The position numbers were made by a program, and so were the translations under genes. From assembly GCF_011397635.1 (NCBI RefSeq), contig NC_064773.1:23972449-24036448 (forward strand): a stretch of 64,000 bases of DNA, given 5' to 3'. Below, piece after piece: positions 45,701 to 57,700 of the stretch. How positions within the stretch are numbered: the stretch's first letter is position 1; each line of letters starts with the position of its first letter. The stretch is from Epinephelus fuscoguttatus. Lineage: Eukaryota; Chordata; Actinopteri; Perciformes; Serranidae. The notes under the pieces were generated by a model, which was given only the letters and a program-made list of their open reading frames with translations, made no database searches and had not been told where the DNA came from.

Positions 45701-48700
45701 GTCGCAGGTGACTTCACTGCAACTGTATTAAAGTGCTGCTAGGAGAAGGAAAAGTTGCCCATCTCAGCCTGAGACTCTGTTGAAGGTTGCCTGTGCCTGC
45801 TTGCAAGTGTGGTAATAAAACTCAGGAAGACACTCTGTTTGTGAGCCTACGGACATTTTCACCACAGTCCTAATGTCTGTATTAGATGAGATGAGGCAGG
45901 GAAGGAGAGTAGGGTTGGTCTCCAAACAATAGCTTACCCCAGGTTGTGTTAACCTTACCGCCATGGTTGTGGGGCAGGTTGTAACAGTGGAACTCCTTGT
46001 ATCTGACATTAATTAATGAGTTTTATGATATAGTTGGAGAATTTGGAAATGTTACTGTTTGTAGTAGACAAAAAGGCTGCTTTGTGTCAGAATTGTAGAG
46101 CTATAGCACAAAAATTCAGAGAGTTATTGGTGGTGAGATAGAAACTAGGGGTGAGAATCACCAGGGGCCCCATGATACGATATTATCACGATACTTAACT
46201 CATGATGTAGTATTTTTGAAATTTTTAACATGTTGCAATATGCTGAGTATTGATTGATAAAATATATTGCAATATATTATCTGCAAATTATGTCCCCAAA
46301 GGAAAACTCTGTTATTTTTATCAAATAAGATAGATTTTTCAGTCTGTTAATCTCACTTCAGTTATTTTAATGGCAACAAATTGTATCTGGCGATCTGAAA
46401 AATCAATTGACCATATTCTTCTAGTAGGCTACTAAAAGTTTAATTTGTATTTGTAATATTATTAAATTTTATAATGAAAAATCGATAATTTGCAATCAAG
46501 AAATGTTTAGTATTAAAAAAAATTAAAGGGGCATAAAGCGAAATCATTTCACCGCTAGGTTTGCTGTTGTGCACTGCCTGTAGACCAAAACAAAGTGTGA
46601 CATGAGCCACTCCTCCCTCTACCTCTCCTCTCCACCCCCCACCCCACTCGCCTCGTCTGTGCAGCTGAGGACCGCAGCATCTCCACGGACTGTTACATCC
46701 AGACGGTCCCGGTGTTTCTTCTGCAGGCTCCACTTCACTCAGCGGCCCGATATACCCGCTGCTTCTTCCCACATTAACCTGAATAACAAACCAGGGCTCA
46801 GTGCTCCAGTTGGATCCAAACGGAGAGCCGGGGCTAATGTTAGCTGGGAAGCTAGCGGAGGATAACTGACTGTGCTGGCAGCTGAGTGAAGTGGAGCCTG
46901 AGGAGGAAGCACCGGTTAGCCCCTGTTTCACTAGAGGCAGATTCACTCGCCACAGGGGCGAGGAAATAAAACCTAAACAGCCAACTTAGTTTGGCTTAGT
47001 TTAGCAGTTAGCGATGTCTTTCACTCACTCTCAGTCTCTGCTGTGTTTAGCTATTTCCCTGCTTTCCTGTTAACGTTAGCACTACTTGGCTGCCACGCTA
47101 ACATCCCTGCTCTTCTCTGTGAGCCAGAGCCGTGAGCCCGCGAGCCCGCCAGGCTCACGGAGAAGAGTAGGGACATTAGCGTTAGCACTAGTCAGCTGCC
47201 ACGCTAACGTTCCTACTCTTCTCCGTGAGCCCACGGCTCATGGCTCCGGCTCACGCAGAGTAGGGATGTTAGCGTTAGCTCCTGGAGTTAGCACTAGAGC
47301 TACTACAGCTACTGGAGTAACTTACAGCTATGGAGCGTTTCTACCAGCTCTTCTAGTCAGTGAGCCTCGCCTCCATCTCAGCAAATATATTACATTTATT
47401 ACAGGTACCATCATCATTGAAGTAGGCAGGGAAATAGCTAAACACAGCCTGCCAGGCTGCCTGCCGGGCTACATTTTACAATGCTAATTGCAAATGTTAG
47501 CTGGGCTGCCGGGCTACTCACCTAACACATGAACGTACATGAACGCACAGCTGGACCGGCTTGTAAACAATGGGCTGGAGATCAACACAGAGAGAGGGTG
47601 TGTGAGGTCATGTTATACTCCAGATGAAATTACACCTCTTGTTCTTCACATAGCAATTTTTTAATTCCTTCAATCTTGAAATGAGAAATTTCGCTTATTG
47701 CTCCTTTAAGGTTTTGTTGTTGTGTCAGTTGGAAACTTATTTTAAGAAGTTGGTCAAAATCTTTTTTAGTGGGATGGAATTAAAAATAAATAAGTTAGAA
47801 TAGAATAAAATAGTTTGACTAAATATTAACACAACTTTTTGATAAATATTAAGTTGATTCAACTAATTAAGTTTTTTAAGGTCAAAGCAAATCAAGTTGG
47901 TTGTACAAATTTCATTTTTTTTTTTTTAACTTGACCCAGTGGATTCTTTTTTAGAGTGTGTAGATACGACATTGCCATACATAACTATCGCAGTACTATG
48001 TTGTATTGATTTTTTTCCTCGACCCCTAACAGAAAGTGTTACAAGCATATCACCAGCATCACAGGGACCTGATACAGCCACAAAAAGACCTCATCTGTAG
48101 TCTAAGGGCAGGGCACAAGACACACAATGTGACGACATCAACATATAGTATGTTTAGACTTTGGAGAAGCTTGTTGCATTTGTTTATTAAAAGGAAACAA
48201 TGTATAAATATGTAGCTCTAGAGTTATGGAGCTATTGTACGTGATATTTGATCAACGCACTAAATCCGTTTCCACCCTCAGTTAATATATCACAGTGAAT
48301 GAATTCCTGGATGACAATCCGTCTCTCCACCCTGTTACCAGTTATGTGTGTGGTTTCACAGTAAGATACGCAGAGTCTTGGGTAATTACCAAGAAATAAA
48401 GGAGGAACAAATCACTAATTAATCAATAGTAATGACAAAAAGCAGATATAGATAACAACAGGGCGCCAGCTGAACCATTGTCTGATAATTGTTCACAGAT
48501 ATCTGTCAATCTACTACTTATCTCAAGAAGAACAGATTATATTTGAATATTTTTAAATAGTTTCTGTACTGTTTTCTGCAGAGGAAAGTTTGTTCCCATT
48601 CTGAATCCTGTGGATATATAAGCTATTATTAGAAATAACCCGTCCCTCATTCTCTTCTCTGCTGCTGTATTATAAAAGAATAATACTGAAACAGTTTTTA

Positions 48701-48744
48701 TCAGGTCTTTGGTCATATCTTTCTGTCCTTTTCTTTCTTTCTCT

Positions 48745-48775
<31 letters not shown>

Positions 48776-51700
48776 TGATACTCAGAGCAGGCCTGAAGTG
48801 TCTCTTTGGGACCGGTGTGGTTAATGAGTTCAGCTCCTACCAGCATTTATCTGTAATTAAAGCCTCCTGTGTTGTCATTACAGCAGCCATTTTGGCTCTC
48901 ACCTCTGTTACCTCTTATACTCTTGACTCTTTTCTGCTCACAACAAAAACAACAGAACAGAACATCAGAAATCGATTACAGTTGTCCTTTTCTTTTCTGT
49001 TTGGAATCAAGGTAAATCCCAAACACTTACAAGGCAAATCTTTTTTTGTAATGCTCATACTTGACCATTTATTAAACTACAGTCATAGCTTAGATCCCTT
49101 TGTTGAAGCACTGGTAGGAGTAAGTGCATGCTAAGAGCAATACTTGGCATAGAGAATGTGAAGGTACAGGTGCAATGTTGTGAGGTACACACTCTGTTAC
49201 CTCTGTCCAAAAACGATACAGTCTGGGGGAGGTAGTGCATGGGGCTCTTGCCAAGTCATATCAAACTATGCTGTTTATCGTGATTAGCTTGTCAAATCTA
49301 GGCTCAAAACAGCTCTATTTCACTGTGCATATGACTGAAAGGATCTTATCTGCACTCTTCTCTTTTAAAGTTCATTTTATAATGATTATTTATGTTTTTA
49401 TTTTGTATTGTGATTTTAATGCATTTTCTTAATGCAATTAATTGCCTCTTCGTTTGCGAGGGCAAGGAGGGTGCGCAATACCTTGTCTCCTCAGTTGCTC
49501 ATCTTCACAGTGTCTGTCAGGTTTGTGTTTCCCTCTTGCTACTAGCTGCTCACTAATTCCTGCTATCAGCTGTTTCCTGTTTATCCACCGCCAGTGGCTC
49601 GCAAGTGCGGCGTCATCAACAGCTCCTCCCACAAGTCTTCAACAGCCCCTCCCGTTGCGGAAGGCCGCCACGGTCTTTTTAAACTAAAAGGGTTCCGCCA
49701 ATATGACTACCCTACGAGGCGGAAAGTTGGGCGCCTCAGATCAATTCACCAATCTGGCTCTGTGTGTCTAAACATTTGCAGCTGGCCGGCAAAACGGCCC
49801 AACATTCGTGGAAAATCTGGCAGTGTAAAAGGGGCTTCTTTTTCCGGATGTTCTCCTCCCACAGTCCAAAGACATGCAGGTTAATTGGTGACTCTAAATT
49901 GCGCGTAGGTGTGAATGTGAGTGTGAATGGTTGTCTGTCTCTATGTGTCAGCCCTGTGATAGTCTGGCGACCTGTCCAGGGTGTACCCTGCCTCTCTTGC
50001 AGTGTCAGCTGGGGAAGCTCCAGCTCCCCCGTGACCCCCAACAAAATAAGTGGTTACTGAAAATAAATGAATGAATGAAAAGTGGAATTACAAGCGACTC
50101 CATCAGGTGATGCCATGGGGCCCAAAATGACTTTTTCCCATAGACTTACATTGGGAAAGACTCGTCTGTAAATCAGTGGATGCATTTTTTTGAGTGTCGC
50201 AACCCCCTCAATAAGACATATTTAAATATCAAACATTTTGAAGAGTCTAGAGGAGCCACAAGATTAAAATAATTTTATTCCCAGTAAAGTTAGCAGTGCG
50301 CTAAAGCGGAAGTCAGCCCGTTGGCCAGCAGAATTTTAGCTGCTTGCCTGTGCTTGTTGGCTGTAAGTAGTGGGCTTGCTCTTTGGGTCCCACAATGCAA
50401 TTTTCAAGCTTTTTTGGCTTCATGCGCCACTGAGAAATTTTTATAGGAATGAACAGGGGCCCACTTCCAATGCTGTATCCAGGACTCTTAATACATCTAT
50501 GGTACCATGCATGTGTAGCTCTCAACAGAGATGAGAAGGAGGCAAGATGGCTCACTCCTTAGCTACTTTTTTCATCAGCTACAGAAAAAACAATGTTTTT
50601 AATCCTTTTATAATTTTTGCCTAATCGAGCCCTGAATCTGGCAGCAATATTTGTTATTTCAGTGAGCAAAATTAATGGTCGTGGGTTAGAGATGAGTAGG
50701 TGTCAGTCTCTGTCTGAAATCAAAGACTAATTGCTTCAGAAATTACTAAGACTTTCGAGTGGTAATCTTCCACTGTCATCATTGTAAACTGCGCATGTAC
50801 CATTTTTACTGATGTTCCTCGCAGTTCCTTTAGAACCAAATATTGAAGACAACCCCATCCATTCTTACACTCCATTCAAACACCCAATGTTCCATTGTAT
50901 TTTCTTATCTCTTATATACAGGTGGAAGTGCAATCCTAACCAAACCCCCCCGGGGAAAAGTACTAAATTTGGACTTTTTAAAAGACTGTTTTAAGTATTT
51001 CACTCGTAGCTCTTTTGCTGTTATTGTTCCTTTGATGTTACGAATTAAACGGAGGCAAAGCTATGAACCATTGTGCTTCACCAAATAATTATCTCATCCT
51101 TGGGGCCAATGTCTGGCCCAGAATCTGTTGCCGAGGGTAGAGAAACAAAGAGGGCATTAGATGTCTGACAATGGAGGGGAAAATTAGGTTTTGTTCCTAA
51201 TGGGAGGAAAGCTAATTGTTTCAAATGAAACAAAAATTTGATTGGCAGAGAAGTGAAATGACTGTCATTCTTTCTGCGAATGCCGAAATGGGGACAAATT
51301 AGATGCAAGGGTACTTTCAGTCACACACACAATGATCCATTATCGATTTGACCCATTAAATACATTGGACAATGCATTTAGTGGGTCCAATCAATCGTGA
51401 AGGATGAGGACTGGGTTTTTGCAAATAGTTTATAGGGTTCAAAAGTTTATACAAACATGTATTTTTACATACAAAATGATGTCAGGCCAGCAGGACATGA
51501 TTAATCACACACACATGCACAGGTCATTACATTACTGCGTTTGTTGACAGCAGATTGGATGGAGCAGACAAAGACTTCCCAGACCTCTGTGTATCATGAG
51601 CTCAAAAGTGGTCGATGCGTCAAAGTGTTTTATGACTATAATAACTCAGAGGGCATTTTCGACTGTAATTATGGGTGCAGCGGTAATATATTAGGTTTGA

Positions 51701-54700
51701 AAGCAGAGCTGCGCAATCACAGTGAAGAACAGCCCTCTGGACATGATGGCTTTTATACCACATGCATGGTGAATGACACAATATAACCAAAGCACTGCCA
51801 GTTTTAGCTCCGGCGCACCCTCAATACCACAAGACCAAGCATGGCAACCAGTTCCATTTATAACACGTTGGGCTTTATGGAAGTTGTTAGCACAGTTGTA
51901 ACAAATACTTCATCAAACGTGGCAGTGCTGGGTATGGATTCTTGCCTGTTGCTGCCATATTCGGAGGAGAAATTAGATGTAAAGAGTAGTAATTCCACTG
52001 TTCCTACAACCCCAGCAGAGGCTAATTAGCTGTGTTTCAATGGAACAGTTTAATTATTTGAATGGTTTTAAAAACACTCAACATGATGCCAAAACTCTGC
52101 ATCTGATGAGACAATAATGCTGCACACACTTTAAAAGAAATTCCCTGGTCATTGGGTTTCCACTGCAGCACACTGAAGCAAAATGGCCAGCACATTTACT
52201 CGAAAACCAGATTAGAAATACAAAGGCCTATATTGATTGGGTATTCTCCTATTTAACCAGTGCATAATCCGCACTGATAATGGACAGCTACACACAGCTT
52301 TGAAGACAATAGCTTTCTTTTTCTCTCACTCACTCTGTGGGTATTAGCAAACTAAGTATGCAGAACAATATAAAAACTGTTTGATCGAAAATTTAAAAGC
52401 AAAAATCCATATAAATTATGCTTATGTGCATAAATATGAACATATATTCATACTAATACATGCATAAACTGTCACTTTTGCTAAATATCTATGCCTGTCC
52501 TTATCATTCTCTTTGTAGCTAAGGTTAACAAGCATTTGAGGCAAGGAACCAGACATTGATGCTGCCTAGCAGAAAGCATCCAGAGTCTGTGTCTATAAAT
52601 AGGCATGCCAATTTCTCAACTCTCACACACACATTCACAACACCCTCCAGAGACGTCTGTCAGACTTGCCAGTCTCATCGGAGCTGCCTTCACAATCTTT
52701 ATTTTTCCACCATTCATTGGTGGCCCCAATTACATTTTATCATTAACTGTTGTTCAGCAGGTTGAGCAGCCTTTGAGGTGGCCAGTATGAGATTAGTGCT
52801 GCAAAATAGGCCCAAGCGTTTATTTCTATGCCAAAATTTTAATATTGATTTTTTTTCTCAGTTGTTGTAGCAAGTAGAAACTGGATTATAACCTTTAAAA
52901 TGTCACTGCTGTGTAAACATCTTAAATAATGCTGTGACTTTCACAGTTGGAGCCCACAGTAGGGATACTCATCTTGCATTGCCCAGGGGCCACAAAATGA
53001 CAGGAGGCCAAGGGCCAGTCGCAGCAGCCCCAACAGAGGGGCATTTCAAGGATTTGAGGACATTTGGGGCTTAGCCTAGAGCTCTATTGGGTTGTCTGGG
53101 GGGTCCTCTCCTTTTTTTGATAAACAAGCTCCATTTTGATGCTTTTTAATGCACTCTGGTATCTAATGGCACACCGGCCCTGTTTGGTTCTGTTCAATCA
53201 AACTCAAGTGCGTTTGCCCCCCAAGTGCGGTTCTTTTGGGCAGGTGTGAATACAGCAATCATAGTTGGGTGCGCACCACAACAACCAGACTGAGACCTTC
53301 TTGAAGAGGTGGTCTTGCAAGTCTACTACATTTTGTTTACTTCCTGGATTTTTCCTGCGTGGAAATTCTGACCAATCAAGAGCAGCTTTATCGCGCAAGA
53401 CATTTTATCTGGTCCGCTTGTAAATGCTGCTGTGAGAATACAAACCAACTCTAGGCAAATATGCAACTTTATAACAAAACTAGTCCCTGATTCAGACCAA
53501 AGCAAGACAACTCTAGGTCTGAAAGCACCCTTTAAATAATTCCCAGTCTGAAACAGAGTTTGGGGGCCACCTGGTACCCTATCACGGGCTAGATTTGGCC
53601 AACGGGCTGTAAATTGAGTATCACTGCTGTTAGCAATCTATGTTTGGAATGAATGTAACTTAGAGAACATTTAAAGGGATACTTTGTCATTTCAACCAGC
53701 TCTGTGTCATAAAGATGTGGGTAGTATGTGCAAATAAACTGTGGTGAACTTCCCTTTGTCTTACGAGCGCCCAGATCTCCCTGTTCAACTCTCAGCTCAG
53801 ATTCACCGGATGACGCATTTTGTGGCGCTGTGCATTCTGGTTGTCATAGGTTTTCTACCTATTGATCAAAAGCAAATGCCAAAGCCTTTTTTTTATCTGT
53901 TTTCTCTGGTCGTTTAGCACTTATTTCAAAAGTATTTGTGTCTCTACTGCACAGGCAGCCCAGTTTTATGAAAAGACTATCTTTCCAGCAGTGAAATATG
54001 TGTTCAACCAAATAAATAATGTATGAAAAATCCAAATAATTAAAATGTTTTCATACTTTACTGTTGGTCTCCGGTCAAAATTTGGGGTATTTTACGAGGG
54101 GTGGGGTAGGTGTTGGGGGGGCCTAAGACTCATGACTTTAGTATATTTTAAACCCTGGCCACGGCCCTGCTCATATACATTATGTATTTCATCTAGCTTC
54201 TTTTGCTGTTTGTGACAACAACACAAAAGAGAAGCAGAGTAGTAATTTAAAAAAAATGTTGTCAAATGTTGACATGTGAAAAAAGGAGGAAATAAGACAT
54301 ATTACTTTTGTGCAAACCACACAGTTATTGTGTGGCTGTCCTTAATCATTACCGGGTTGCATCTCTCCTTGGTACCGTCTCTCTCTGCGGTCTGCCTGGT
54401 TAAATAAGGGACAAATAAAGATGAATGCGGCAACATGCACATAGCTCTGGGCATGTATGTATAGTCACACACAAACAAAGACGTCTAATTCTCCCAGAAG
54501 CAACTGTCCTGATGCATCAGGACACTCCCGGCAGAGCAAGACCACAAACAAGCTCTCCTGTTTGATCTTCATCAGGAACATGACACATACAAAGCCAGCT
54601 GATTCACTGGGCATGCAGAGAGAAACTTCAGGCTGTGGCTCTGACTAATTGTTGTGATCCTGCAGTGAGCCATAATAACCATGAAAGACTGCAGTACCGT

Positions 54701-57700
54701 TTCATCCAACAAAAAAAAAAAGCATCTGATGTCGGCTTTCATTCACCGGCTTGTTCCAGACCACAGCTGTCAGACTGGGAAATTACAGCAAGTGGTGCAT
54801 CTGTTGCTCATAGCAAAATTTTATCTGAAAAAGAAAGAGTGCTGAAAGTATGTTGCCAAATGGGATTTTTATGTAACAGGACCTTTGAATAGCCGCAGAT
54901 AAGCTAACAGTTGAAAATATGAGTCAACCTGTGTGTGTGATCTTCTGTTACAGGGTGATTAATGCTGGTAAGAGTGCACTGAACGAGGACCAGGCCTGCT
55001 GCGAGGTGGTCGTAGCGAGAAGGAGGCCAATGAGCTACTGCCCTCCCTCCACGCCCAGCAAGACCCCCACAGCCAAGAGACGCAACTCCCTGCCCAACGG
55101 AGAGGGCCTGGGGCTCCGTATGGAGCACAGCAAGCTCGGCGAGGTAAGAAAGTCCCATGCACAAATACACACTCCATTTAATGTGTAAGTATATGCACGA
55201 GGGTATGCAGCATTCATACATAATGGATTTATTAACAGTTTTGCATGTGACTAAAGTAAGTAAACTAGCAGAAAGTTTGTTAACTCTAAAAGGTAACAGT
55301 CATTGTGGACCACCCATCATGGAAAAACACATTTACAGGGAAACTTGGGTATTTTTTTAACTGTCCAATGGTCCAATACTGAGAGAGACCGCTGCAGCCA
55401 CAGCTGCAAAACAGGCCTGCTTTTCGCTGGTCTGGTGTGTTTGTTACTGTGACTAGTCTCACTAAAGAAGTCTCATGCTAAAATCTTGTGGACTTTCCCA
55501 GCTAAATATTCAGCCATGACACTGAGAAACTTTTAGAGAACACTAAGTTCTTTGTACTCCAACACAACCCACTCTTCCTGGCACTCTCCAATTCCCATCA
55601 ATGTTTCTACTGTTATTTTTCCCGCAATAAGTCACCTCTCGGGAGGTTAAAGAACGAGAGTTCTCCGTAGGTGAGACTCGGTCAACATAACAAACAGACC
55701 ACTGAAAGGTAAGGAAAAACATTTGATTTCTCTGTCGGGTCATTTCTGTAATGTTGTCAGACACATATAATAACAAATTGAGCCCGTCAATGGCAAAAAC
55801 AAACACTTGCAAGAAACGTAAATAGACACAATTGCCCATAGAGATTACATTGCAACTAGTCTCTACATACAAACTCTACATTCAGTGAATGTAGAGTCTG
55901 TAGGCAAACCCCGGAGATCTTGCCTCCGGAAGAGAGTGGAAGAGCCCTGGTTTCCGGTTGTAGGCTGTTTGTAGTCCACCTGATATTGACCAATCACGTT
56001 TGAGCTGGCTGAAGTTGTTGCCAGGTTAAACGGTCCGTGCGGTGAACTAACGAGGCGGAACATAATTGGCGTCATTGCAAACTCTGAATCCATCGCAATG
56101 GTTCAGCATATTTACTTATATATAAACGGAAGTCGGAAACGGAAATTCACCTCCTCCGCCCAAATCAAACCGGAATGCCAAAAAATTGGGGGTCTGCCCC
56201 CAGAGAATCCAGCCGATGGGTTCCAAGAATGCATTGCAACCTGTTTGGTTGATGTGTCTGCAGAGGTCTCAATACTGGACAAGCTTTTAAAGATCATCAT
56301 CTCTGTTAGTCACTTAGACCCAAAAACATGGGAACACAGAGTTGAAAAGGTTGAGAAATACTTAATATTTCCGGAAAAATCATCTTGGGTCAAAGCAAGT
56401 TTTATTAAACCTCAGGGGTGGAAGTTGTGCAAGGTATATAAATAAAGTTAATTGCCATTTTAACCATAAAAATGATGAAATTGTTAATTATTGTAAATTT
56501 GATTCATGTGATTTTTTTCCTGGAAACCTTCATCCAGTGCCACCTCCGCATATTGGCCAGCAGTCGCAAAAACTGTGAGAACTTTTCTCTTAGAGGAAGC
56601 AGTTGAGACAAATCATCATTCACATCACGAGGGAGTTTGTACAAAAAAAAAAGTCTGTGTCCAAAGTAGTATATTTCCAGGGTTACACCCTGTGCGCTGC
56701 GTGGGAAAGCTTGTATGGAGGTCTGTTAGGAGATGATTGAACTCAAAATGTCCAGAATCCGAATTGCAAATATACTCAAGTAAGTCGTGGTACAGTCATA
56801 GTGGGGCACAGCAGCAAAAAAAAGCAAAACTTGAATGTGTGATGGCAGAGATATGACAGAGGTGTGTTCCTCCCTCCAGAGAGAAATAAAAAGAGGTTTG
56901 ACCTCCCAAACACCTTTACACAGGATGAGTCATGGTATTTTCTCCTGGGTCTCTCCTCCCAGAGATTACTCACACATATTACAAGTCCATCCGGCAGCAT
57001 TACACATTTCGCGTTGTCTTTGTTTTTTTGAACTGTCAAATGATTTTTCCAAAAAGGACATCACTTGAGCTTACGCATGGTACTGTATGATGAGCTGGTG
57101 GAGGATTTTGGCATACTTACATCAGATTACTAGGACAATTTGCAGTATTCAAATATGTAAACTCATATTTATGTTGCTTACTTTCAGTGCAAAAATATAC
57201 ATAATTAACAGTTTCTCATTCATTTAAATTGGAAAAGGTTGTAGGATGATTTTTGCCTCGATATTTATTCTTCTGAGTTTGATTTTAGTCACTTATTTAT
57301 CAAAGGACGTGATGGTAGGAGTCAAAGTCCTCGTTTCAGAAGGGTGAGAACTGCATCTTATTGCCCCATTAGGTATTCAGTTTATTAACTTCTTCATGCT
57401 GTGGGTCCAGTAAATGGGTTTATTATATTTCATTTCTGAATCCAATTACATCCTATTTTTCCCATGTTTCCTCTATACCTGTTGTTACAATTTTTAGTAC
57501 TTTTTGCATCACTTTGCCTCTTGTGCTGGTCCTGCCTGGGATTATACAGATTTTCCACTGAAGACTCATTATTCTTAAGTTTGGTACAATGGCTCCTGCC
57601 CTTTGTTAGTGCATTAAAATTGGGCACCACCATATTTTTAACAAAGTCAGAAGAACCAAAATATTCATTATAGCATCAGTTTATATTACGTCATGAGGGA

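Larger units (their letters stand above)
46146..48029. mobile_element. Outer repeat with short inverted ends
   Basis: Opens 'taggggtgagaatcacc' and closes 'ttcctcgacccctaa', an approximate inverse. 'atacgatattatcacgata' near the left and 'tatcgcagtactatgttgta' near the right are typical of a dispersed fish repeat. It is interrupted by the element at 46523-47709. Confidence 0.5.

Noticed and set aside
46440..47487. Frames of 130-168 codons
   Set aside because: They lie in a nested MITE and cross its hairpins and ends. Translations are low-complexity with no domain.
51541..52029. Two adjacent plus-strand frames of 81 and 62 codons
   Set aside because: Within ppm1h intron 1, no family resemblance, no splice-consistent link to each other or to ppm1h exons.
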